Assembly: GCA_947568835.1 (NCBI GenBank)
Contig: OX387602.1
Span: forward strand, 6,604,570-6,668,569
Direction of reading: 5' to 3'
Origin: Protonemura montana
Taxonomy: Eukaryota; Arthropoda; Insecta; Plecoptera; Nemouridae
DNA length: 64,000 nt
This document shows, in pieces, positions 1 to 14,378 of this stretch. The notes beneath the pieces are model-generated. The model was given only the letters and a program-made list of their open reading frames with translations, ran no database searches and was not told the origin of the DNA. The position numbers were made by a program, and so were the translations under genes. Numbering within the stretch: the stretch's first letter is position 1; the number at the start of each line of letters is the position of its first letter.

Positions 1-1112
1 GGTGGCACATGTATTATTTATACACACAGTAAATAGAATACTCTGGACATTGTCTGCGCCAATTGCTGATTAATTCTCCTGCTAAACATTGTAGCCTGTT
101 TCTGCTAAACATCGATTGGACCGGCGGTACGAACGCTATTTACGTGACACGTAAAATGGAGCCATCATGACCATTTTACGACGCAAGAGTGTGTTTTTTC
201 AACATTCACGGAAATGCTTTGTGATTACCTCTCAATGCATTTTCTTAACGACGCTCCGGCAAGGCCAAGCACTTTACGCAGAAAATATAAATTAGAGAAG
301 ACATCACGTATAATAAAGTTAGAAGGAAGAAAATGGCTAGGTACAACCTCCCATCAATAGCAATCAACAACGTAGCACTATAGAACGCAACCTTCTTCAC
401 AGCATCAGCTCCGTAGAAATTATCTACAGAATGAATCACCCTGAAAGAATCTTGTTCATCAATTTCGATTTTTCGTTGGTTTCTTCGGGGCTTGGTGGAA
501 ACCCCACGTGATGTGGCGGCTTCGATCGTCAACCCTGCTGTGGCTACACAAATTGAGGTGATCTCATGAGAGAGAGATACACAGGAAGCGTGGAGCCCAA
601 TCAATTAGAGCTCCCTTTTAATCATGAACTTGAGCCTCTCCCGTCACTCTTCACGCCTCCTGCCCTCTCTCTCTCTCTCTCTCTCGTCCATGTGATAATA
701 TGATCATGTGTGAATGTGAATGTGATGAGCAGCCGCCATAGCGAACTTTTTTGCAAAATTGGTTACAATGCGTGATCATGGACAGTTATTACTAGCGACG
801 GCAGTTGACCTTTCATGAAAAATTCTTTGAAATAATTGCTCTCAATTTCTAGCTCCGTAAACGCAAAAGATCTGGTTGAACCACAGATTGGTTGAACTTT
901 TAAATAACGGATTTGCTAGAACTTCGTAGGAAACTTTTCTGAAAACTTTCCGAAAGATAATATTTAGAGTTTTATCTTCCTTTCAATTTTCAAAGTCTAT
1001 AAAATTCCTTAAAATAGTTTGCAAGTGTTAGGTAAATAGATCGAACGGCCCCGACGTGTTTGAAGCGGAAATATTTACAGAAATAGCCAACCATTAGAGG
1101 ATTAGCGCCTAC
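1..1112. other. Probable ABCC intron(s); no confirmed exon
   Basis: This is the stretch downstream of ABCC exon 2 in its own orientation. A minus-strand open frame at 245-604 has an acceptor-like CCACAG and a hydrophobic end, but its phase does not match the phase-0 donor of exon 2, so it is not accepted as the next exon. A CT microsatellite lies at 665-685. Confidence 0.4.
665..685. repeat. (CT)n microsatellite
   Basis: About ten uninterrupted CT dinucleotides, read directly. Confidence 0.95.
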
Positions 1113-2031
1113 CTCTTTGGCAAGTACGCAGAGGTCCAAAAGTGCCAGGGCACCGAATAGCGCGGCGACAGCTGCCGCCTCCACAGGGCGCACAAAGGAC
1201 CAGTCTAGACCCAGGTCCGTCAGGTACCAGGGCTGGCATCGGACGGTTCTGGACGCCCCGAACGCCAGGCAACCGACGCCGCTCAGAAGCAGAAACCCAG
1301 GACGACGTCGGGACTCGACGTGGTAATGGAACACGGCGATGCCGAGCCAAGTGGCGAGCGTCGCGGCGGAAGACGTCAACAGAATGGGCTGGTACTTGCT
1401 GAGGAGAGCGTCGGCTATGTCCACGAGACTCGCCAGAAAGATGAAGATGAAGAGGAGGCTACGGAGGGCATGGCCTTGAAGGCGCGGTTGGAGGACGTCT
1501 TGTCCGGCACTGTAAGGCAATATGATAGTGGATTACACATCTTCATGATCAATGTAGTGTGGTGTGGCGTATAATGATTCGATCGGACAGGTTTCTTGGA
1601 GGCGTGTATGCATCGACCAAGAATCTGAGATGTATGAGATATAACACTAAAGAGTTGAATGAACACTGAAGTCGTCTATTGAAGCGTATAGCGAAGTCTT
1701 CAATTAATCACCTGTCAAAAAGCCACCGCTCCAATTCTAAAACACATGCAATGCTTGTTTTTAAGCATGCAATAAAGCAATAATGCATTATCTCAATTGA
1801 AATCGCGTTTCTTCAACCCCACCTGTGGACTAAATCGCAATCTGATTTTTAGACAAGTGTTTTGTCGAACCTTTGACACTGCATGAATATCGCTGCGGCG
1901 AGCGTAGATGCCGTTAGAGCGACTCCAATGTAAACGTTCAGGACGTCCACATGACAGGCCGTCCACGCAGCAGCGTCGGCATCGGCGTCGCGACGTCCTG
2001 TCGCGTTGAATACACCACACACCACTTCCAT
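1113..2031 (-). CDS. ABCC/MRP-type ABC transporter, 5' end only (TMD0)
   Basis: Partial gene, with the remainder beyond the left edge. Exon 1 is 1871-2031 and starts with ATG at 2031; its residue run includes MEVVCGVFNATGRR and one hydrophobic helix (VYIGVALTASTLAAAIFM). Exon 2 is 1113-1509 and carries four more hydrophobic segments separated by short polar loops, among them LLFIFIFLASLVDIADALL and PGFLLLSGVGCLAFGAS. Five helices before any nucleotide-binding domain is the TMD0 arrangement of long MRP/ABCC exporters, which pump organic anions and conjugates across the plasma membrane. The exon 1 donor (AAAG/GTTCGA, phase 2) fits the exon 2 acceptor (TTACAG/T); exon 2 ends CCAAAGAG/GTAGGC in phase 0. 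No Walker motifs are in the window, so the family call rests on topology and general resemblance. Another five-helix membrane protein is possible. Confidence 0.6.
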
Positions 2032-4825
2032 CGCTGCGCTTTACCACATGGCAACCTAACTTCTCATTATCGATCAGCCACAAATGATAACTGTTTTAAT
2101 TTCTGGCTAATAAGTATCCATACTACGACATCGCGTGTTGAAAACACTTGTGGCGACTGGAAGCATCAGCTTCAGCGAAGATCGACACAAGTTTGAAGCT
2201 TATTCTAGGAGCAATTGTCTCTTCAGCCAGAAAGAAGAGTGGTTGCAAGTGAGACATGACACTTGGATCACTTGTCGTGTGTGAAATTGATGGAGTGTGG
2301 CTTTCCTGTTCTCGCTGGCGGCGAGCTCGCACCGACTAACGCAAGACTGACGCGAAGCTCCTCGCCGGTCGGAGGTCGTACGCGCACTACACGTCAAGCA
2401 CACCACACCGACTTCACCGGCTGAACGGCAACGCGCCGCTCGGACGCCAGAGATACATTCTACCGTCGGTGTGCGATGCGTCAACAAGACAACAAAAAAT
2501 TGCTTGGTTCTCGCTTTTGAAAAAGGATTAACACGTTTTCTTTGTACGAAAGCATCGTGGCAGTGACTTTGTTGTGGTCCTGTTTGTGCAGGGAACCAAA
2601 GATGAAATAAAGATGATGTGTATTAAAGATCCATGAACATTTATCTTAGATGACGTTAACCTACTAAAGATCTATCTTGAGATTTAAAATATAACCTAAC
2701 CTGTTTTTATTATATTATCCCAGTATATAACCTTCGGTTGCAGATAGAATCAAGTAAATCGGGCAAATCATTGTGACATAGTTAAGCTTCAGGTCGCGCT
2801 TGAATGTAACTAAAGTTGTCTATGTTTCAGGCACTTTGGAAATTTAACAGAAATACTATCAAAATTCGGAAAAATGTACAATACTTTCAATTTGGATATT
2901 GGTCAATCTATACAGATAATTTTAACCAATTAACTCTAAAAATGTCGGGTATTTGGATACTTTATCCATATAAATAATTTTTAATTCCAGACAAGAATGG
3001 CATGACCAGGAACAGTGGCATGGGAAATTGTATCGTCCATGATTTTGTTTTATTTTGGGGAGGGGGTGTCCTTCTTCTAATTCAATTCTATTTCTTGGAT
3101 CTTAAGGCCCTAGATCACCCCCTAGACAATCTCCCATAGCAGACCTATTTTTTGACCGTTTTTGTGACTAAACCGTAAGAGATAGCCTCACATGGTAAAA
3201 AGAAAGTTGTTGATAAAGGATTGAGGAAGGTCTGTAGCATGATTAATTTTGGATTTTTTTGGCACGAAGGGGCGTTAATTAAGTTAAAAAAGTGGAATAT
3301 TTGGTAGTTTTGCGGTCTTTAATAAATAAAAACTAAAAGGAAATTGAAAAATCGGCCATGCTACCGACCAAATTTCATCCTTTAGCTACAATATTGCCGC
3401 TGGTTAATATGGTCTATCTTGAACAGCCTTGCCGTTAAACCGGTCAAAAATATAGTCTACATTTTCGATATTTTGGCTCTGCTCGCAACCCCTGTGTTGT
3501 GCGAGATAGGCAACTTATCTTTCAGATTCTAAACCCCGCCTCCTGCTGTCAATCTCTTGCTTTGGCTTGTGAGACTGCTTGTGAGGGTTTGTGTACCTGC
3601 TGCTGAGCACAGTTTTTCTCGGTACAGGTCATTTAGGTGATACACACACTTAGGTAGAAAAACAAAAGTTGCTGCGTGCTTCTAAAGCAAACCGTCCCGT
3701 GGACACGGATGGTCCGTCGACTTCGTCGTCGAAGTGAAGGAATGTTTTCAGTTCACGTATGAGTTTTTTGTGACGGCGGCCGAATGACACTTGAAAGTGC
3801 GTTGTAAAGACATGTTAGTGATAGTGTTTTTTGTACATTGTTTTTCGAGGCTAATTTATTTTTTCGAGCCAAAAAAACAAAAGCTTAATAGGGTTTTTTA
3901 ACAACCAAACACACTTGATTAGTTTCTTATCGATAATTTTGCCAAAACTAGATTTGGAGTGACAGATCAAAGATTAACATTTGACAGATGTCTTTCATCG
4001 ACTTAGGACGCCGTGGATATTTGAGCTGCACTCACGGCATCTGCGTGCCTGGGTGCACATGATTAAATAATAATGATAATAATGATAATAAAAAGCACAG
4101 TAAAACAAATGAGAAATAGGTTTTATTGTGTTCGTTTGTTCGGAAAGGTCTGTTTGGGAACAGGTAGCATTCGCCCGTGCCCGTGCCTTACGGCGCGCTA
4201 AAATTTGCAGTCACGTGACAAGCAAAAAGTCCAGCCCCTTTGTGCTTAAATTTCACACCCCCTGTCAATCAAAATCTCGAAAAGCAAACGCCTTGCCAGG
4301 GATCTAGAGCCTTAAGCAACACTTGGAGATGTTTGACACAAGGGTCAGAAAGTGTGAAATATCTTACATTTATTTCAGTGGATTTCTCACAACTCAAAAA
4401 AAAAACTAATGTACTATCTAGCACACACCTTAACAAAAACAATATTTTGCTGTTTACCTTCCCATCCACGATGCACCAAATGTGAGCGTTTACAAGAAAG
4501 TCTGAAGTCCCATCACCCATTTGTTAACCTTCCCACAGGGTTACCTAAAACGCAAAATAAGGTAAAAGGCAGTCATACAACCCAAACTCTCACCAGTCCA
4601 TCAACTACATATAACCGATCCTCCAAGATAAATCACATTGACAAGAAATCACGAACACCTAACTTGTATGCAGGTTCACTGCAAAATTCCATGGCTCGTT
4701 AGGATTTTCAAGTGAAGTATCACAAAAAAAAAAGGAAAAGGTAAGTGTGGCAGGGATTTTGTGGAACCAGGGCAAAAATTATGAATAAGAATAGTACATT
4801 GACAAGTCTCAAGGCTTACGATCCC
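2032..4825. other. Intergenic DNA between ABCC and RpL23A
   Basis: About 2.8 kb with no convincing exon. The first 450 bases (to about 2490) are GC-richer and CpG-containing, which suits the ABCC promoter and 5' leader on the minus strand. The rest is AT-rich. An AAT/GAT-type simple repeat sits near 4067-4092, and open frames at 4240-4702 have no family resemblance. Confidence 0.5.
4067..4092. repeat. AAT/GAT simple repeat
   Basis: Interrupted trinucleotide run of AAT and GAT units, read directly. Confidence 0.8.
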
Positions 4826-4831
4826 TTTAAT
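4826..4831 (-). terminator. Candidate poly(A) signal (ATTAAA) of RpL23A
   Basis: TTTAAT on the plus strand is ATTAAA on the minus strand, about 50 bases after the RpL23A stop. A short 3' UTR is usual for ribosomal-protein genes. The cleavage site is not determined. Confidence 0.45.
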
Positions 4832-4881
4832 CTAACAAATGTCCAGAAATATAAGCAGAGAGAAATGAAAAAATTCGCCGT

Positions 4882-8606
<3,725 letters not shown>

Positions 8607-8975
8607 CTTGACGATTTACAGGAATGAACAAGAACGGAAACGGATATCAAGAATAAACTTTACTTGACTTGTTTTGTACGCTCAACTTAAAATTATAAAT
8701 TAGTAGATATATTATAATTTATATTATCCATAAACTATTATTCATACAAATTGTATATTTTATGTGAGTACATAAAGTACATAAACTATTTTTGTAGCAA
8801 AATTATATTTAAAGTTTCTTAACCTACGGCCACAGTTAGCAAGGCGGTGGCAATTTGCATATGGCGTTTAAAATGAAGCCGAAGGTAAACAAGTTGCACC
8901 TGTTGATGTCACAACGAGTATTTTTATGCTACACAATTTTATCTTCAAAACTTCGCTCTGAAATTTCCGTGTTAA
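8607..8975. promoter_or_regulatory. Shared divergent promoter region, RpL23A and Rab-like gene
   Basis: 369 bases separate the RpL23A start codon (minus) from the chosen Rab start codon (plus). The stretch must hold both core promoters. Near RpL23A the minus strand reads TTTCCGTTCTTGTTC, a pyrimidine-rich context that could serve as a TOP/TCT-type start; this is inference. The rest is AT-rich. Confidence 0.5.
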
Positions 8976-9782
8976 ATGTTTGAGACTCGTTCTGCAATTT
9001 ATAAAATGATGAAAGATCAAGCAAGTAAGGAAAAGCGAATAACAATATTTCCCAAGCCATACAGAGCAGATGTTACACCATATAATCAGCAAGACTTCAA
9101 TATTGACGTCAAGGATGCTTGTGCTACTAGTCTACCAATAATGGCTGGACTTAAAATATCGAAAGTAATCTTTCTTGGGGATGTTGCTGTTGGAAAAACA
9201 TCTCTTGTAAACAGATTCTGTCATCAAGTGTTCGACAGCAACTACAAAGCAACTATTGGAGTCGACTTTGAAGTTGAAAGATTTGACATACTACAAGTGC
9301 CTTTTAACTTGCAAATCTGGGATACAGCTGGACAAGAACGGTTTAAATGCATCGCCTCTTCGTACTACCGCTGCGCTCACACTATCGTCATAGTATTTGA
9401 TCTTTCCAACTTGATAACGTTGTCACATTGTCCTCAATGGTTGGATGAAGCCATGAGAGCAAACACAGGAACCTGCCCTCATATCTTCTTGGTGGGCACG
9501 AAAAGAGACAACATGTTGCCGTCAACTTTTATTGAAATTGAGGCGCACGCCATTAAACTGGCAAGAAAAATAAATGCAGAATTTTGGGCAGTTTCTTCAA
9601 AAACAGGAGAAGGAGTATTGGAGTTCTTCAACAGAATGGCTGCTCTGGCTTTTGACAGCACAATAATGAGAGAAAGGGAGACTTGTAATTCAGGTGTTTC
9701 GCTTGGATCTGATTTGGTCTCATTAAACGGCAATTTGAAGATTAAACCTGCTAACCCAAAATGCAATGTGTGCATCAACTAA
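8976..9782 (+). CDS. Rab34/Rab36-like small GTPase, single exon
   Basis: Uninterrupted 268-residue frame. All GTPase motifs are present: G1 GDVAVGKT (68-75), effector region YKATIGVDFEVERF (90-103), G3 WDTAGQE (115-121), G4 TKRD (175-178) and G5 SSKT (207-210). The stretches KISKVIFLGD, RFCHQVFD, ERFKCIASSYYR and AEFWAVSSKTGE are those of the Rab34/Rab36 subfamily, which acts at Golgi and lysosome positioning and in ciliogenesis. About 58 residues precede the G domain, as in Rab34. The C-terminus is KCNVCIN, so cysteines are near the end but are not CC, CXC or a clear CaaX box. No intron interrupts the frame, whereas vertebrate Rab34 genes are spliced, so a retrocopy origin or intron loss is possible. 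M12 is an alternative downstream start. Confidence 0.92.
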   Translation: MFETRSAIYKMMKDQASKEKRITIFPKPYRADVTPYNQQDFNIDVKDACATSLPIMAGLKISKVIFLGDVAVGKTSLVNRFCHQVFDSNYKATIGVDFEVERFDILQVPFNLQIWDTAGQERFKCIASSYYRCAHTIVIVFDLSNLITLSHCPQWLDEAMRANTGTCPHIFLVGTKRDNMLPSTFIEIEAHAIKLARKINAEFWAVSSKTGEGVLEFFNRMAALAFDSTIMRERETCNSGVSLGSDLVSLNGNLKIKPANPKCNVCIN

Positions 9783-10251
9783 CCAAAGAGAGTGTGATGA
9801 GTTTTATATTTTAATTTCTTAATTATTGCAACCTGTTTTAAATTTACATTGCGTTACTCACATTTTACCACTGTAGGTTCTTTCAGAAGCTAGTCCAACA
9901 CACAATTTTTAATTAGGTAGAAATAATCGGTTTTTATTAAGTTGTTTGTGAAGCATGCAAATTTCCTACTAAGCCAGTGGCAAGGATTACTATTTTTAAT
10001 TTCTTAAGCAATTTTGTGCCTTAGAATTGTAATATTGTCTTAAACAATGAGTCCACAAGTGTAGTACTAATACACTACAAAGACTGGGATATATTTTTAC
10101 AAGCCATTTATTTTTATGAAATTGGTACAATTCAAAAAATATATGTACTATTTGGATACTTCTTCTGCTAGAAGTAATCAAAAATGAAATTTTCATAAGT
10201 CTGCACCTAGTCACATAAATCATATCTATTAAATACTTCACTCTCTGCAAT
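9783..10251 (+). other. Probable 3' UTR of the Rab-like gene
   Basis: AT-rich with no exon seen. An ATTAAA at 10228-10233 is a possible poly(A) signal just before the assembly gap. Confidence 0.4.
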
Positions 10252-10451
10252 NNNNNNNNNNNNNNNNNNNNNNNNNNNNNNNNNNNNNNNNNNNNNNNNN
10301 NNNNNNNNNNNNNNNNNNNNNNNNNNNNNNNNNNNNNNNNNNNNNNNNNNNNNNNNNNNNNNNNNNNNNNNNNNNNNNNNNNNNNNNNNNNNNNNNNNNN
10401 NNNNNNNNNNNNNNNNNNNNNNNNNNNNNNNNNNNNNNNNNNNNNNNNNNN
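10252..10451. other. Assembly gap (200 N)
   Basis: Exactly 200 undetermined bases, which suggests a fixed-length scaffold gap and not a measured distance. Confidence 0.99.
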
Positions 10452-13400
10452 TAGCGATCAGCCGTGATGGTTCTTTCCTAAGCTTGACCTGCGTAGTTTT
10501 GTGTCGTAGGAATCGTTTTATATCTCGAAGAGGGTGGTAAGGTAACGTATGTCAAGGTCATTACGTAAGACCTACCCGCCTTCCGTCCAATGAGTGCGTG
10601 TTAATTGAATTACGTGCTCGGTTTTTTTGCGCTCGTTCATTGGGTTAGATTGTGAACGTGATAGCCAGTGCCAGTGGTGGATTGACAGTGCGCGCCGGGG
10701 ATTTTCAAGAGCCAACTTCTTGGAATATACCAGCACGGTCCGTCGAGAGAAGAACAGGATTCCCACTCACTCCATTTGTAAGACATCATAGTTATTACCA
10801 CAGATATTATTACAGAAAATATTCAACATTAGTTTTATTCTTTCTCTTCCATCATATTATTGATGCTAATAATAACAAAAATAATCTCTTCATACTTGTA
10901 AAAACATCCCTAAGTTACATCAGTTTGTATTAATTCCTTGAGGCATATCGTGTTGTTTTGTGCACGAGAGATAAAAGTTACAGAACAAGGTTTTAATTAT
11001 CTCTTTCTAGATACTAGATAGAAAACTATTACGCACTTAAAATTAATTCACTGTCATTTTTTACAACTTGCGTAGCTAGCTACCACAGTATATAATTGTT
11101 TCAGCAGCCATTTACTTTGGAAACTCAACTTATCATCTTATAAATTTGGGACTTGATTCGCCTCATATTCGCTAAATTTAGTATGCATTTATTATGAGGC
11201 CTTTAATGAACCGAGTCCAGAAAATAAGCCCTGTCATCCTATCCAGGTTCGACCAGACTGTTTAAATGTAAAATTATGTTTAAACTATTAAATTAAAGCG
11301 GGACATCATCAAATTGAAGCACGTACAATTTGGCAGACAATCCGAAAAATACTCCATTGACGTGAAACCTGGCCTAGACTTTGAGCAGCAGCCTGAATGC
11401 CACGCGTTGCCCAGATATCACCTGTGGACACTGGTCAGAAAGAGACAACAGTGCTCGACGATTGCCAAGGATGATACCTGGTCCTATGAATCTACCTGTC
11501 AGAAACCGAAAGATATTTGGGTACCACCCCAAACTAAACCCCAAACCCGTTCAGTGTGCGTTTGGGTTTTCCTTTGCGATTGGTATTCAATCTTGCTGAA
11601 CACAAACCGTCAAATTTGCATGTCCTAATATACGCCATGTCGGTGAATAGCCGATAAACCCACAATGTCATTGATCATCTAATTAAATATGTAACGTCAG
11701 AACTGCTCCCAACCGTGACTAGCGGATGTCAATAATCCTGCGTAGATATTTACTCTCTCACGCGCATTATCTGAGGCACCTACGTCCATATTTTTTCTCA
11801 TCTCGTCAAATATGCCTACTGTTATTTGCTTGTTGTTTTCACTTGCAGCATCTCGGCCTAAAAACGTGAGAAGTTAGCTGAACGAGTGATTTATAGATTC
11901 TGTTTTCACATCTCGACATCTAGAGACAATCAAATAAAACAAAAACTTGATGGTAATTGCTGGGAGTAACTTGCCGTGCGAATCTCCGCCATTGACCTAA
12001 ATTGTAATGGTGGTTTTTATAAAATATAATTCAATGGGGACAATTTAGATATAATTTTATCGTATCGTGTCGGCTGGTGTTAGCCTTGGCGTATATACAC
12101 TAACTAACAGCTGTCTGTATCTGACAAGCTGGGGCTTTGATTTGGAAGAATGTTTCCATATTGATAGTGCCCAAAAAACTTCAATCCCCCCACAGCACGC
12201 ATCAGTTTTTGTGTTACCAACGAATCGTTACCTTACCGGTACCCATGCTTTGCACGACATTCGTCCTTGCAGTCCAAAAGGAATAGATTAATGCAATCAT
12301 GACGTAAATGTTAGGATAATTCGATTATAATTAAGAAGTACCAGTTAGGTGTATAGAGTAGTTTCTACCGCCATACCAATGGATCTCGTAACGTCATGCA
12401 CTGGCCACAGATGCACATCCGTCCTGTCGCATTATCCGGTTTGTGCGTTATTTTGGCGACCTGTATTTTCTCCTGGGCATCGTCTAACTTTCACGCAGTC
12501 AAGTTCGACTGATCTTTGGAAAATATGTGCGTTTATGAGGTCGCGCATGGTCTAGTGGATATAATTAATACTTCACAATGATCGATACACGATTAAATGA
12601 TAGATTAGCAACGATATCATGCAAATACACTAGCACATTCAGTGGAAAAGCGAAGGGCCACACAATAAAGGACAGTGGCACAGGACAGCTGTTGTTCACG
12701 TGCATTTTTAAAAGTGCACTTGTTCAGGCTCAGTTCTACAACTCAGTTTTTCTGGCTGACTCTCGATGAGTTTAAACTTTAGCAGTGAGTTCAGGGAGTT
12801 TAGTCATTTCAGTTCCCACCAATACGGATGTGTTCTGCAAGAAAATAAATAGAATAACTATACTGTCCAAACTGTTCAGAAGCAAATAGGTCAACGTGTA
12901 TTGAGAAACATGGAACCAATGCATTCCGACTAGATTTGCGCTGCTTAGTATTTTCAAACTTTACGAATAAATAGAGCTCCTCAAAGGCGCAAAATAATTT
13001 TGATTAGTGTCAGCTATTTTCAATGAGAATAATAAGGATGCCTGAGGCGGCGTACCGTCCTGTCCCCTACTGGCTACGTGACACTAAACATACTGCAAAT
13101 TTTAAGGTATTTAAACCACCATCTTGCGAGCTGAAGGATTGTCATCAGCCCAAACGGCCGAGGCAGGCATCGTACAAGTGAAAGTGAAGTTTTGAATGGA
13201 AAGAAGTTACTTCATAGAAATCCTAGCCAAAGAGAATAGATAGGTAGCCATATTTCCAGCAAGCTCGGTTCACAGCACAGAAAACATGTTTAAATGGCAA
13301 CGGCTTACATCGAAACCTTGATGCTAATTGCGGTCAATAGATGCTTAAAAAAAGTTGAGTCTTTTGAAAACGAAACGTATGTCCAGCGCTCAGCAACCCA

Positions 13401-14378
13401 GTGTAATTTTTCCGACCTCCAACAAGATCTCGCGCAGAAGTGTTTAATTATTTTTGCAATGGAGATTGACGTGCAGTTTGCTGCATATATAAATTATGGT
13501 AAATCTGTGCAAGTTTATTGGCGCAGGCAGTAATGGATGATGTTATTCTTGTCAATCTTCCGAGACACTCGATTGTATTCATAGAAATTAGCGAGTCCTA
13601 TCGCCGGTCATTCTGTACTGGATAGTGTGGCACGAGGCAGGCACTGAGCACAAAATTAGTTCTAGTCTTAATGAGATTATCACTTCATCTTTATTGTGAT
13701 AACATTTTCCAGACAGCGACACACAATTTCAATAGCAAGAAATAATTTTATCTACCAGCCATCGAACAAGTTATTTCACGCAGCACCCCGGGTCAGTTTC
13801 ACATCCCTTAACGAAAATAAAAACTTATGGTTTCTCAATTTTTGTAAATAAATTGATATGATTGGATTCGATTCGATTTTGAATGCAGATTCTAACCGAT
13901 GTTCAATCACAGTTTATGTGTGACCACTCTAGGTATAACTGGACTTTTCGTAATTGAGTTTGAAGCAAAAGTCTTGTCCCATAAAACATTATCTTACCCC
14001 AGTCTTTGCTTACCCCCCTACTGATCACAGAAGTAAATAATCTATTCACTCAGTGATGGCTGGTAGCTGTACCTGAGTATTTGCATATAAAACCATCCGT
14101 AGCCTCTTTATGCTCAACGTGAAGTTTTATCTCTGATCAAGAAGAAGTCTTAATGCATATATATAAATTTAATTCGTACAATTTTGGTGGGTTAATTTTT
14201 GTGCCAGGGTGGATTTCTAGGTGACAGTTTTAATCCTTAGGCGGTGAGATCGTTCTCAAAGCAGTACTTTTAGCTGTAATCACTCGTTAGCATCATCATT
14301 ATGGATATTTGCCTCTGAATCTGAATCTGATAACAGCACATCACTTTTTCTAAAACAGGACTCAAAGTCTAAGACGCA
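10452..14378 (+). other. Intergenic / 5' region of the P450 reductase gene
   Basis: No coding exon recognised. The segment 10560-10750 is CpG-richer than its surroundings and could include an upstream promoter or non-coding first exon. A CTAAAACAG acceptor directly before the reductase start exon (about 14358) shows that the start exon is spliced to an upstream 5' UTR exon that I cannot place. The rest is AT-rich. Confidence 0.45.

Noticed and set aside
245-604. Minus-strand frame as ABCC exon 3
   Set aside because: The acceptor would need a phase-1 donor, but exon 2 ends in phase 0, and in phase 0 the frame hits a stop at once. Resemblance to ABCC linkers is too weak.
11230-11265. B-box-like GGTTCGACC suggesting a tRNA
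   Set aside because: No A box, no cloverleaf stems and no anticodon arm around it.
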